Assembly (NCBI GenBank): GCA_964464625.1
Contig: CAYXKD010000005.1
Location: 1 to 64,000, forward strand
DNA length: 64,000 nt
Direction of reading: 5' to 3'
Source of the DNA: JAAZIN01 sp964464625
Lineage (GTDB): Bacteria; Bacillota; Dethiobacteria; DTU022
Part shown: positions 9,672-18,411 of the stretch, piece after piece
Position numbering within the stretch: position 1 is the stretch's first letter
How the letters are laid out: every line of letters begins with the position of its first letter
Program-made: the position numbers and the translations under genes
The notes under the pieces: model-generated
The model's database searches: none
What the model saw: the letters and a program-made list of their open reading frames with translations, nothing else
Told to the model about the DNA's origin: nothing

Positions 9672-10088
9672 ATGTATCTCAAACATAGTTTTCTTGAGCT
9701 GGAAACCACCACGCGAGAGGCACTTTATGACATCACCGAACGGGTTCGTTCAGAAGTTAAGCAAAGCGGTGTTAAAAATGGCCTGGTTTCGGTTTATGCC
9801 CATGGCGCCACGGCAGCAATCATGATCCAGGAAGGCTGGGACGAGAGCGTGCAAAAGGACGTCATTACCCTGCTGCGCAAGCTGATCCCCCGGGGCGGCT
9901 GGGAACATGACCGGCAAGACGGCAACGCCGACGCCCACCTTAAATCCGGGCTGGTCGGTCCCGGTGAAACAATCCCCCTTATTGACGGGGTGCTGGGCCT
10001 TTCCACCTGGCAAAACATCTTTTTTTGTGAATTTGACGGGCCGCGCAAAAAACGCCGTATCGTCGTCACCGTCACCGGCGCCCGGTAG
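9672..10088 (+). CDS. YjbQ/UPF0047 family protein
   Basis: A 138-residue cytoplasmic protein of the YjbQ (UPF0047) family, small trimeric proteins for which a secondary thiamine-phosphate synthase activity has been reported; the true role is unsettled. Family features visible are YAHGATAAIMIQE, a DGNADAHLKSGLVGPGETIPL stretch rich in conserved His/Asp/Gly, the LGLSTWQNIFFCEFDGPR signature and a basic C-terminal strand. The length is normal. The ATG at 9672 has an AAAGGG-like site ten bases upstream. It is followed 69 bases later by a TIM-barrel gene on the same strand and may share its transcript. Confidence 0.88.
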   Translation: MYLKHSFLELETTTREALYDITERVRSEVKQSGVKNGLVSVYAHGATAAIMIQEGWDESVQKDVITLLRKLIPRGGWEHDRQDGNADAHLKSGLVGPGETIPLIDGVLGLSTWQNIFFCEFDGPRKKRRIVVTVTGAR

Positions 10089-10157
10089 CAAAAGGCTTAA
10101 TTTCGACTGCTTTCACCCTGAACGTTAGCTCTTACCCCGCTTAAGGAGTGAACCGGA

Positions 10158-10913
10158 GTGAGACAAATTGTAAAATGCGCCGGCACAGCAGCCCAGTTTG
10201 ATCTTCCTCTTTATCGACGGTTAAACCTCGGCTTGGAAATACAGGATTTTACAAAACCGGATCTCTCCCGGAAAGAAAGAATTAACATCACCGCATCCTA
10301 TCAAAGAATTTTGAAGGACTTTCAAGGAGTAAAAGCGCTGCACGGGCCATACCTGGATCTTAAGCCCGCCAGCCCCGATCCATTGATCAGAGAAGTAAGC
10401 TACAAAAGATACCGCGAGGCTTTCCGGATCGCAACCCAGCTGGAGACGAATTTTTTAATTTTTCACAGTCAGATCAATCCCTTTTTGAACGAACCGGATC
10501 TCCGCGATTTAAACAACCGCCAGGCCAGAGACTTTTGGCATAAAATAACCGGGGAGACAGACTATCGCGGGATCATTCTAATCGAAAACATCTTTGAAAA
10601 ATATCCGGAGATGTTAAAAGAGTATATTGAAACGGTTGCCCTGCCCCAGTTAAAAACCAACCTCGATATTGGGCATCTGCGGGTTAGAAAAGCCGACCTG
10701 GAAGAATGGATCAAGGCATTAAGAGATGAGATCGTCTATATTCATGTCCACTCGAACGACGGGATCTATGATCTTCACCAAAGGCCATCCCATAAGGAAA
10801 TTAGCAACCTTTACAATCTACTGGACCGGTACGATCTAAATCCGGTGATCGCCCTGGAGTATGAATTCGATGCTATCGAGGACGAGGTCGCCCGCTACAG
10901 GAAGCGAGAATAA
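10158..10913 (+). CDS. Sugar phosphate isomerase/epimerase-like TIM-barrel protein
   Basis: A 251-residue protein of the xylose isomerase-like / AP-endonuclease 2 TIM-barrel superfamily. The pattern is visible in HGPYLDLKP (strand 2 His), FLIFHSQINPF, ILIENIF (catalytic Glu position), TNLDIGHLRV and YIHVHSNDGIYDLHQRPS near residues 190-215, which give the usual His/Glu/Asp metal ligands. The substrate is not evident. Start is a GTG at 10158 with AAGGAGT upstream. No neighbour reveals a pathway. Confidence 0.8.
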   Translation: MRQIVKCAGTAAQFDLPLYRRLNLGLEIQDFTKPDLSRKERINITASYQRILKDFQGVKALHGPYLDLKPASPDPLIREVSYKRYREAFRIATQLETNFLIFHSQINPFLNEPDLRDLNNRQARDFWHKITGETDYRGIILIENIFEKYPEMLKEYIETVALPQLKTNLDIGHLRVRKADLEEWIKALRDEIVYIHVHSNDGIYDLHQRPSHKEISNLYNLLDRYDLNPVIALEYEFDAIEDEVARYRKRE

Positions 10914-10943
10914 AAGGAAAAAGGCAACCGCCGAACCAAACCG

Positions 10944-10970
10944 TAAAAAGAAACGCCCCGGGACGGGGCG
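10944..10970 (-). terminator. Rho-independent terminator for minus-strand transcripts
   Basis: CGCCCCG and CGGGGCG (10954-10970) form a 7-bp GC stem with a three-base loop. Read on the minus strand it is followed by TTTCTTTTT. It sits at the downstream end of the nitroreductase region and may also stop plus-strand reading from the TIM-barrel gene. Confidence 0.7.
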
Positions 10971-11013
10971 CTTAGTGAGCTGTTTTCTCACGGGGCGGGT
11001 TGGGTTAAGGGTC

Positions 11014-11202
11014 TTATTTTAAATCAACGATTATCTCCTCCAAAACTAATTCTTTGGGCAACATGATAATATGAAGCGGCCCAAAGACGTACCCTTCCCG
11101 GACATCAAAATCCTATTTCGTGATGTTTATTGGGTGGTTAATGATTGTTCTGCTGTAAACCCATCCGCCGACCAGGGCAGTTCCCCTAAATTTTCTCTTC
11201 AT
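11014..11202 (-). pseudogene. Small unrecognised gene interrupted by an amber codon
   Basis: An ATG at 11202 opens a 62-codon frame that is clean apart from one TAG at codon 30. The parts read MKRKFRGTALVGGWVYSRTI...NPIN-type and, after the stop, DFDVREGYVFGPLHIIMLPK followed by an acidic ELVLEEIIVDLK end. The family is not recognised. It follows the nitroreductase gene and ends shortly before a good minus-strand terminator, so it looks like a real gene with a recent nonsense mutation. A selenocysteine-like or suppressor explanation is not supported. Confidence 0.4.
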
Positions 11203-11273
11203 CGCAGCCCGCGTACTTCTCTTCTGGCAATCTGAACCGGCGGTCCACTGTCCAAGAGAAAATATATTTGGTA

Positions 11274-12281
11274 TTACCGCCATCCGACCGGCATGATCAT
11301 CAGGGGAGCTCCCTCCACGCCGAGGACCTCATTCACCTCAACATCGTCAAAGGCCCCCACCGCCACCGTGGCCATAGAGAGCGCTTCGGCTTGCAGGTAA
11401 ATGTTCTGAGACATATAGCCTGTATCCATGTGAACATAGCGGTACCCCCTCTCTCCGTACCTCCCGGTAGTCCGCCCGTAATGGGCCACCATGACAATAG
11501 AAGCAGGCGCCCGTTCGATCATCCGTTGCCCCAAGGCAGCCCCGGCCAGCCTGATCCGCAAATCCCCTTTTTGCAAAACAAACAGGGAATGGGCCCGGTA
11601 ATCATAGTGATAAAGGCCCGCCTCCAGTCCCTCCACCTCACTCGCCACCAGGTAAAGCTCCAGGGGGTAGGTGCTCCCGGCGGAGGGGGCGGAACGGGAT
11701 ACCCCGGCAGTACTTTTTATACCCAAACCGCCAGCAGCCCATAGCAGTTGTCCCACTTGGGCCAGGTTTAAACTGCCGGCACCAAAACTGCGCCGGGAGA
11801 CCCGGTTATAAAGTGCCTCCTCCACCGATAACGATCCTTCTGTTTTAGGCCCAGGCAAGGATACTTTTTCCAAATGAACACACCTCCTGTTCTGGTTAAC
11901 TCTATCAAAGAGCCTCCCCTGTTCCCAATAAGTTTTTTTATTAGCAATCCCTGAAATAGATCGCTTGCCCCTAAGATTATACCTGATTTTTATAGTTGAA
12001 CTTTTCCCGCTGGGGGTGGTATGCAAAATTTCGTCGCCGGTCTGCATCTTTTCATACATTATTCGGCAGACCTGCGGCATCCGGTTTTTCATGCCCAACT
12101 GCCGGTGAATATCCCCCGAAACCAGTTTTACAAAATCTCGGCCTTTCGCTTTTTCTTCACCAAACAGATCTTCAAGGTACCGCCTTATATCGTCAGCCGT
12201 TCTTTTCACTGGTTGAGCAGGTTTTACCCTTCCCGGCCCAACTTGATTTACCTTTATACCCCTCCGACCGCCCGTATCCAC
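11274..12281 (-). CDS. Chimeric ORF: winged-helix-like fragment fused to SagB-type nitroreductase
   Basis: A 335-residue frame with two unrelated parts. Residues 1-105 nearly duplicate the C-terminal domain of the DUF6884/GIY-YIG protein at 14078-15484 (TADDIRRYLEDLFGEEKAKG...SGDIHRQLGMKNRMPQVC). From about residue 136 (11876) to the end it is a SagB/ThcOx-family FMN nitroreductase: SVEEALYNRVSRRSF, SAPSAGSTYPLELYLV, GLYHYDYRAHSLFVL and ALSMATVAVGAFDDVEVNEVLG. SagB-like proteins oxidise azolines in peptide biosynthesis or act as standalone reductases; no cyclodehydratase or precursor gene is nearby. The join (residues 106-135) matches neither part. The duplicated piece probably fused to a nitroreductase that lost its start; translation of the fusion is unproven. 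Confidence 0.75.
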   Translation of the reverse strand: MDTGGRRGIKVNQVGPGRVKPAQPVKRTADDIRRYLEDLFGEEKAKGRDFVKLVSGDIHRQLGMKNRMPQVCRIMYEKMQTGDEILHTTPSGKSSTIKIRYNLRGKRSISGIANKKTYWEQGRLFDRVNQNRRCVHLEKVSLPGPKTEGSLSVEEALYNRVSRRSFGAGSLNLAQVGQLLWAAGGLGIKSTAGVSRSAPSAGSTYPLELYLVASEVEGLEAGLYHYDYRAHSLFVLQKGDLRIRLAGAALGQRMIERAPASIVMVAHYGRTTGRYGERGYRYVHMDTGYMSQNIYLQAEALSMATVAVGAFDDVEVNEVLGVEGAPLMIMPVGWR

Positions 12282-12295
12282 AGTAATATTTCCTT
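11966..12295. repeat. 330-bp duplicated segment, left copy (second copy 14086-14415)
   Basis: This segment aligns without gaps, at an offset of 2120 bases, to 14086-14415, with scattered substitutions. Homology resumes at 12297-12343 with 15511-15557. The left copy is thus the right locus with 14416-15510 (1095 bp) deleted, that is, lacking the N-terminal and GIY-YIG portions of the gene. Confidence 0.88.
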
Positions 12296-13336
12296 TATTC
12301 GCCTTTATTGTCTTCTCTTTTCTGTCTGTGTTTGCTCTCCAACTTTTTTTGTGTATCTTTTATTCTGGTTAGATATTCACGCTCAACCGAAGAATGCTCG
12401 TTAATAATTTTTTTACGGTATTTATCATATTCCGCCTTTGCCTTTTCTAGAGCTGCCCGGTGACTGACTGTCCCCGCACCGGTAAGAATACCCTTACCCG
12501 TATCGTTCAGCAAAATCATCCAGTTCGTCGACCCAGTCCCTCATATACATCGGCTGGTGCTGCATGGCCCGCAGTTCTGCCAGGTCGAAATAAGCAGAGA
12601 CCATGCGGTTCAGCGTAGCGAGCTCCCCTTCGGTCAAATAATTTTTGGCGATGCCAATTTCTCTTTTGATCGGTTGTTTACCAGAAAAACCAGTCAAACC
12701 CATAAAAGGGAGCTCGGCATCAGCCCTTTGGGCAATAATTTCAGCCGCCGTATGCCCATGCGCTGCAAAGTGAATCTTGTTCTGAACAATCTTGAAAAAT
12801 TCGATCGATTCGGGCGCGCGTGGGTCATAAACCACACTGGTGGCATAGAGATCAAGAACCTGTCTATAGAAAACCTTTTCACTGGAGCGAATGTCGCGGA
12901 TGCGCTCCAGGAGTTCATGCCAGTATCCACCCCCGCCTGCTTTTTTCAATAAATCATCATTCATGGAGAAACCCTTGATAAGGTATTCACGCAGGACTTC
13001 CAAAGCCCATCGCCGAAATTGGGTTCCCCGAAGTGACTTTACTCGATAACCGACAGAGATAATCACATCTAAATTGTAGTGCTTAACGCTTCTTGAGACC
13101 TTGCGTTCACCTTCCATTTGAACTGTCAAGTATTCCTTGACAGTTGCGGATGGCTTTATCTCCCCTTCCTTAATAGCATTATTTATATGCAGGCTAACAT
13201 TTTGTTTCGTTGTCTGGAAAAGATCAGCCATCTGTATCTGCGTCAACCAAACGGTTTCATCATCCATCCGAACATCAATCTTCGTATCCCCATCTTCAGT
13301 CTGGTAGATGATGATTTCGGATTTATCATTTATCAT
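12295..13336 (-). pseudogene. rhuM: RhuM-family virulence protein gene with a C-terminal frameshift
   Basis: RhuM-type proteins (Virulence_RhuM, KilA-N/Fic-related) are frequent in genomic islands; their biochemical role is not established. The N-terminal 280 residues are intact: IIIYQTEDGDTKIDVRMDDE, TVWLTQIQMADLFQTTKQNV, VKHYNLDVIISVGYRVKS, RRWALEVLREYLIKGF and MRDWVDELDDF. The frame then ends prematurely at 12494. The expected C-terminus (TGKGILTGAGTVSHRAALEK, then KAEYDKYRKK) continues one frame over from about 12512 to 12295. A single-base deletion near 12510 explains this. The ATG at 13336 is the likely start. A truncated transposase lies immediately upstream. Confidence 0.85.
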
Positions 13337-13869
13337 CGCCCAATCATCTCCCATCTTTTCTGATCTCTTGAGATGATGCAATATTTGCCCTTGTTTTCGC
13401 TTACACCTGGATTCTCAAAGCCTATGCCCTCCCCGGCGTCAGGCGGTTCATCATCGTCTTTACGGTCCTGCTTGCAGATTGTTTCGTTGATTTCGTTTAG
13501 CCGTCCCTTGCTAAAGCGCTGGCGGAAGCGTACCATCAGCGAGGGGTCAAAGGGCTTTTCATAGCTGAACTCTCTGAAGCCGAGAAAATATTGCAGGTAG
13601 GGGTTCTCCCGGATCTGCTCTACCGTTTCCTCATCGGTCAGCCCCAGGGTTTCCTTGATCACAAGGGCCCCGAAAGCCACCCGCGCCGGTTTGGCTACGT
13701 TACCGGTGTCGCTGGGGAAAAGATCCGAGTAATCGCCTTCGATGTCGTCCCAGGGAATCAACCGGGCCTTGATCACCCAGCGGTTGTCAGCTGAAAGGGC
13801 GCCGTTGAAGGGCAGGATGAAGTCGTCTATGGTTTGTTGCTTGTCCTTTTTCCGATACAATTGATTCAC
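13333..13869 (-). mobile_element. Truncated transposase of an IS5/IS1182-like element
   Basis: A 178-codon frame whose first about 150 residues match the N-terminal DUF772 region of IS5/IS1182-group transposases (DDFILPFNGALSADNRWVIK, ARVAFGALVIKETLGLTDEE, QYFLGFREFSYEKPFDPSLM, VRFRQRF). The DDE catalytic part is missing. The frame runs into sequence just before the rhuM start, so an insertion or deletion removed most of the element. It has no function as it stands. Confidence 0.82.
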
Positions 13870-13875
13870 CCCAAA

Positions 13876-13913
13876 TGCAAGGTTTTGGAGGGGTAACTAG
13901 ATATTACCTTGCA
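13876..13913. repeat. Inverted repeat at the outer end of the IS fragment
   Basis: TGCAAGGT (13876-13883) and ACCTTGCA (13906-13913) form a perfect 8-bp inverted repeat around a 22-base loop, just upstream of the transposase start. It may be a transposase-leader hairpin or part of the terminal repeat. The rest of 13914-14077 holds no recognisable gene. Confidence 0.5.
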
Positions 13914-14077
13914 CTATTATATCACGAAAAAAGGTATAAAGCCTTATATTACGGGCCTTTTTACCTGTGCAGGAAGCCCTAAAATAGATCGCTCATATTC
14001 ATTCTTTCTTGCGGTCGAGATCTTTTGGATAAGGGAATTCAAGGGCTTTAGTATAATATTTTGATTCGTTCTGCGGA

Positions 14078-15484
14078 TTACTGCCTGCCCCTAAGACGAT
14101 ACCTGATTTTTATAGTTGAACTTTTTCCGCTGGGGGTGGTATGCAAAATTTCGTCGCCGGTCTGCATCTTTTCGTACATGATTTGACAAACTTGCGGCAT
14201 CCTATTTTTCATGCCCAACTGCCGGTGAATATCCCCTGAAACCAGTTCTACAAAATCTCGGCCTTTGGCTTTTTCTTCACCAAACAGATCTTCAAGGTAC
14301 CGCCTTATATCGTCAGCCGTTCTTTTCACTGGTTCAACAGGTTTTACCCTTCCCGGCCCAACTTGCTTCACCTTTATGCCCCTCCGGCCGCTCGTATCCA
14401 CAGTAATATTTCCTTGGGGGCCACCAAACCTGGCGAGCCATTTTACCCGCTCAAATTCTAGCTCGGTTAAAGGATCTCCATGCAAACCTTGCCTGTTCCA
14501 GAGACCGCTCTCCGCTATATCCGAGATGGGGCTATTCAGACCAAACCAATCTGCGCCCGGGCCAAAGGAGGGGTGCCGGTGCAGTAAGGCAATCAGACCT
14601 TCTTCCAAACGTAAACGTTCCCTCGCCGAACTAACCGGTATACAGACAAAGCTAAAATTGCTCCTCAAATAATCACTGATCCTTGACTCCAGCCCGGCTT
14701 CAAATTCCCGGTCTCTTAAATGTCTATATTGTGCTGTGTTCGCATCGTTTCGCCAACTAATATTCCATATCCGCAAATAAGGGTCCGCTGCTTTTCCCAG
14801 GAACGCCCGGCCAATGTTTTTACGCAGGATGCTGCCGCCGGCGTTCTCCCGTAGAAAATGATCCTTTAATCTCCTAACCAAGCGCTCCTGTCCCCTGTGG
14901 GTACCTATTCGAACTATCCTATCCAGACCATGGTAGGTTTCACCTTTTTCAAACATAATGTAGATGCCATTTCGATAGGGGATCTCGGTTAGAGACTCCC
15001 AATCCAGGCGAGGCAACCCATTAAAAAGCATATGTAACCCCGTTACATGGTCACATTCTTTTTCAAGCATAATCAACCGTTTCAGCTCGGGAATCCATTC
15101 CCCTTGCCTTTTCCCCTTCAGCGGCACCCAGTGCAAAACAAGGTGAGGCAACAAATTATCCCGGTAGTTTTTGCCGGCGATAACTATGAATTCATCCTTT
15201 TCCAGATCGGCAATTTTTTGCAGTTCCGTGACCACCCGGCTTCCCCAGGCATGGCGTTCCCGGACATTTTTATGGTTTAATGTCTCATCGTAAGGCTCGA
15301 TCATCGTGTCTTCGGCCACCAAGCCGTATCTCGCGGAAAGAATATAGATCTCATCGGCCGTAAGCTTCGCCAAATCATAGGCCAGCCGGAACCGCGGGCT
15401 CTCCGAATATAGCTCCCTCGCCGGACACTGATACGCTTTTTTCCTACTGGTGCACTGGATCAGGGCAACCCTCAATATTTTCAC
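14078..15484 (-). CDS. DUF6884 / GIY-YIG / winged-helix three-part protein
   Basis: A 468-residue protein. Residues 1-130 resemble DUF6884 (ALIQCTSRKKAYQCPARELY, YILSARYGLV), a domain common in mobile and defence loci. Residues about 165-330 look like a GIY-YIG nuclease: NGIYIMFEKG, then RIVRIGTHRGQERLVRRLKD, with a later Glu-rich helix (ARERLRLEEGLIALL) that could supply the metal-binding Glu. Residues about 365-468 form a winged-helix-like domain (TADDIRRYLEDLF...NRMPQVC...GDEILHTTPSGKSSTIKIRY). The last domain is duplicated next to the SagB gene. A DNA-cleaving defence role is inference. The frame starts at ATG 15484. Confidence 0.75.
   Translation of the reverse strand: MKILRVALIQCTSRKKAYQCPARELYSESPRFRLAYDLAKLTADEIYILSARYGLVAEDTMIEPYDETLNHKNVRERHAWGSRVVTELQKIADLEKDEFIVIAGKNYRDNLLPHLVLHWVPLKGKRQGEWIPELKRLIMLEKECDHVTGLHMLFNGLPRLDWESLTEIPYRNGIYIMFEKGETYHGLDRIVRIGTHRGQERLVRRLKDHFLRENAGGSILRKNIGRAFLGKAADPYLRIWNISWRNDANTAQYRHLRDREFEAGLESRISDYLRSNFSFVCIPVSSARERLRLEEGLIALLHRHPSFGPGADWFGLNSPISDIAESGLWNRQGLHGDPLTELEFERVKWLARFGGPQGNITVDTSGRRGIKVKQVGPGRVKPVEPVKRTADDIRRYLEDLFGEEKAKGRDFVELVSGDIHRQLGMKNRMPQVCQIMYEKMQTGDEILHTTPSGKSSTIKIRYRLRGRQ
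14086..14415. repeat. 330-bp duplicated segment, right copy (partner 11966-12295)
   Basis: This copy encodes the winged-helix C-terminus inside the intact 468-residue gene and is presumably the parental version. Differences from the left copy are mostly single substitutions. Confidence 0.88.
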
Positions 15485-15666
15485 CTCTCGCCGGCAGTTT
15501 GCCTTAATGCATTCGCCTTTATTGTCTTTCCCGCTCTACCTGTGTTTGCTCCCTAACCAGGAAATATCACACGATTACGATTTCAACCAGATCTTACCCA
15601 ATATCGCCCCTCCATTAGGACGGCAAAACCCCTTTATCAAAATGAAATTTACAGCGACCTGACACA

Positions 15667-16449
15667 CTACTTCAACCTTTGTGTTTTAACCCCGCTAATT
15701 CGCTGAAATTCGCCTGCAAGACTATTATAAAGGCCCCTCGGAATGCGGTATCCAAAGTCCAGCTGATGTCTGGCTGCAATCTCTGCACACTTGGTCAACA
15801 ATCGAAACATCTCAGGAGTAGGTTGCACCATTTCCACTTTGTTGTTGTCATTGCCAAAAAAAAGGGCCATCTGTTTGAGTAGGTGATAAAATTCAGGATT
15901 CTCTTTAATAAAACTTGAGTCTTGATTACCGCGATCGTGATACAAGTTTGTTTCTGGAACCCTCTTGTGCTGTGCTCCCAAAATGTTACAGTGACCTACA
16001 AGGTACTTGTTAATATAATCCGACGGGAAACGATGTTCCATGGCTTGATAAACCAAGTCAAAGTAGGCCTTTGAAGGCAGCAATTCATCCAGTAACTTAT
16101 CAACTACAGTATAAGCAAAAACATCCACTTCCTCAAAACCAAGCTCAACCCTAAAGCTATCTTCACGCCTGTAATAGATAGGCGCCCCTTCCCTTTTATC
16201 CAATGCTGAAACTGCTTTTTCTGGTATGTCATATACAACCCCTAAAACATAATCAGTAGGAGAAACAATGATATCCAGAACACCGCCGCCCCATTTTGAT
16301 GATTCTCGTGTAAAGGCAAGGCGGTAACCGGTAAGCCTGCCCACTCCACAGATGTGAAAATCTTTTTCGCATCCTATGGTCCCAAGAGTGGCCTTGAATG
16401 AGTCAATATCCAGGCAACTGCCATAGGCAAAATATTTCTTCTTCATCAT
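15667..16449 (-). CDS. Gamma-glutamylcyclotransferase-like protein with C-terminal extension
   Basis: A 260-residue protein. Its first about 130 residues have the GGCT/AIG2 fold: KKYFAYGSCLD (the YGS substrate loop), GYRLAFTRES, GVVYDIPEKAVSALDKREGA with the catalytic Glu position in KREG, and YYRREDSFRVEL. About 100 extra residues follow without a recognised domain. Such enzymes release 5-oxoproline from gamma-glutamyl compounds. The ATG at 16449 has AGGAGG nine bases upstream. It lies within the defence-rich region, but no shared transcript is evident; a 350-base gap separates it from herA. Confidence 0.75.
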   Translation of the reverse strand: MMKKKYFAYGSCLDIDSFKATLGTIGCEKDFHICGVGRLTGYRLAFTRESSKWGGGVLDIIVSPTDYVLGVVYDIPEKAVSALDKREGAPIYYRREDSFRVELGFEEVDVFAYTVVDKLLDELLPSKAYFDLVYQAMEHRFPSDYINKYLVGHCNILGAQHKRVPETNLYHDRGNQDSSFIKENPEFYHLLKQMALFFGNDNNKVEMVQPTPEMFRLLTKCAEIAARHQLDFGYRIPRGLYNSLAGEFQRISGVKTQRLK

Positions 16450-16782
16450 CCACACGAACCTCCTTTGTTAATGAATTTCTTACTGGGCAAGCTTATTTAA
16501 ACTGTCAATTTAAATTCCAAACAGTTTGCCTTTCCGCAGAACCATTTGGATAGCCATATCCAATATTTGTCGGACCTTTTTAGTCATTCTTTATAATCTA
16601 GATTACCTCCAGACTTGTGCCGGAAAAACGGAGGCGCCCGGTTTTGACGCCATCAGTCCATATTTCGATATTTCATCAGCGGTTTGTTTGCACTTGTCTC
16701 TTTGTTTCCTACCTGACAGGTTCCTCCTGCCTTTTCCTTAACGCTCACCACCAATGGATCCCATTGGATCCCTTGCAACAAC
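16450..16782. other. Intergenic region without a recognisable gene
   Basis: About 330 bases between the GGCT-like gene and the herA end. No convincing coding frame or RNA was seen. It holds a short direct repeat of TGGATCCCATTGGATCCC type near 16755-16772. Confidence 0.5.
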
Positions 16783-16804
16783 CTGGAACCGGCCCCGGTT
16801 CCAG
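16783..16804. repeat. Perfect inverted repeat just downstream of herA
   Basis: CTGGAACCGG and CCGGTTCCAG are separated by two bases and end three bases beyond the herA stop. The stem is strong enough for a terminator or mRNA-end stabiliser of the minus-strand island operon, but no uridine run follows. Confidence 0.6.
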
Positions 16805-16807
16805 AAT

Positions 16808-18406
16808 TTATTCTATAAACCGACGCCTTGTTGCTGATGGCCTGACATTTACAACAACCGGATCTCGAAGCTGTGGGGTACTCAATACTGCCTGGCCTAT
16901 CCCGAGTGAAGGGACACTATTCCACATTTCTTCAGAAACATCACCCGCAGTAAGTTTTAAAGCCCTCAAGTTTTCTAAACCTCTGACATTGTGCACAATC
17001 CTTGTGTTGCATAGCTCAAAGATTTCAGGCGGCAGGTGGGAGGGTTGCTGTGAAACGAAACAGAGTCCCAGCCATCTCTTTCGGCCACGGCGAGATATTT
17101 CACGGAGCATTTCAATAGTCTCCTCCATCCTGCCCCTTTTTTCACGACTGATGAAGGTGTGGGCTTCTTCAATTACAATGATTGTCTTTGGCGCATCGGA
17201 GTGGTTTATTTTGTAGTCAAATACCTTTCGTAAAACATCAGCTATGACAAGGTTCTTAAGGATGTCCGAGGAATAGCTAACATCAAAAACGGAAACCCGT
17301 CCCCCTTGAAGCAGTTCACCGGGATTTATAAAAGGGACCCCCTTTACGTCAAAGGCCCTGGTTCTGTTCAAACGACCCAACTTGCCCATTAGTGCAAAAT
17401 AGGAATTTCTGTCCGCGCCCCTGGTCTCTTCAGCTTTCTCCCTAACTGCACCAATTAAACTACCCAATGTGTAGGGAACCTCGGTTCCACCGCTCCCCGG
17501 TGCTAGGCTGCCTAGACCGGGCAGGGCCTCTCCGCTCTGCCTTGCTCTATCTGCTCTTTCCCTGTCATGCTTTTTTAACAATTCATCAATTACATCCAGA
17601 AGTCTTCTTTCCTGAGCCTCAGTTGGCTCGATAATTTCGGAGAGGACCATAGGATCGAGATCCGCTACCCTGATGGTAAAACTGTTTGCACCGTCCTTAT
17701 CCGACTCACCCGCTTGCGGATAGTAGACATGAAAATTGTCCAGCCCTTGCGGGCCAATCCCATAAGATTCCAGCCTATTGTGCAAATGGGCCTCTGTGGA
17801 GGGCAGATCCATATCGATATACTCACCCTCAACATCTACAACGACCACGGCATAGCCGGCTTTTGAGGCTTCCTCGATAAGTGTCTGGGAAGTGTTCGTT
17901 TTACCCGAACCGACCGTTCCAAATACCCCAATGTTGCGAGGAACCACCTTTTTATCATCGCTTCTAAGACGAACCTGAATTTTGGGATAGCCGTCAAGCT
18001 CGCCGAGCAGCAGGTCCCCCTGTATATTCAAAAGTGAATACACATCCTCCGGAGAAATAAAGTCGACGACAGCCTGTGGTGCAGGGCGTGTATTGCAGCC
18101 TACGACCCTTCCGTCCCGCAAAATCCCCAGTATCTCGATACCACCTACAGCATAGTAGTTTGGGATGCTAGGGAAGCTTTCACCCTTTAGAATAGAGGTT
18201 TGAGCAAGGGCGGAATCTCGCGATACTTCTTCAGGATGGAAAAATGGACCTTCAACAATGCGACCAAAAAAGACAGGCCCCTGATGGGCGGGTGTTATTC
18301 TAACATACTTGTTCCGGATCAGACTGGGGATCCTGTCTGCATCTACCAATATCTCGGTGCGCTCATTTCCTATGCCGGACCGATCAAAATGAACATAACC
18401 AAGCAT
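16808..18406 (-). CDS. herA: HerA-like hexameric DNA translocase/ATPase (DUF87)
   Basis: A 532-residue HerA/FtsK-superfamily ATPase. An N-terminal beta-barrel (HAS-barrel-like, residues 1-100) is followed by Walker A GTVGSGKT (163-170), Walker B TIIVIEEAHTF, the arginine-rich EISRRGRKRWLGLCFVSQQP segment (sensor and arginine finger region) and the C-terminal LGIGQAVL...PVVVNVRP strand typical of HerA. In archaea HerA works with NurA to resect DNA ends. In bacteria HerA proteins often occur in phage-defence loci. It lies six bases downstream of nurA, so the two should form a complex. It is the last gene of the island operon. Confidence 0.9.
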   Translation of the reverse strand: MLGYVHFDRSGIGNERTEILVDADRIPSLIRNKYVRITPAHQGPVFFGRIVEGPFFHPEEVSRDSALAQTSILKGESFPSIPNYYAVGGIEILGILRDGRVVGCNTRPAPQAVVDFISPEDVYSLLNIQGDLLLGELDGYPKIQVRLRSDDKKVVPRNIGVFGTVGSGKTNTSQTLIEEASKAGYAVVVVDVEGEYIDMDLPSTEAHLHNRLESYGIGPQGLDNFHVYYPQAGESDKDGANSFTIRVADLDPMVLSEIIEPTEAQERRLLDVIDELLKKHDRERADRARQSGEALPGLGSLAPGSGGTEVPYTLGSLIGAVREKAEETRGADRNSYFALMGKLGRLNRTRAFDVKGVPFINPGELLQGGRVSVFDVSYSSDILKNLVIADVLRKVFDYKINHSDAPKTIIVIEEAHTFISREKRGRMEETIEMLREISRRGRKRWLGLCFVSQQPSHLPPEIFELCNTRIVHNVRGLENLRALKLTAGDVSEEMWNSVPSLGIGQAVLSTPQLRDPVVVNVRPSATRRRFIE

Positions 18407-18411
18407 ACATA

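Noticed and set aside
12295..12519. Separate 74-residue gene after rhuM
   Set aside because: Its sequence is the missing C-terminus of RhuM in a shifted frame, not an independent gene.
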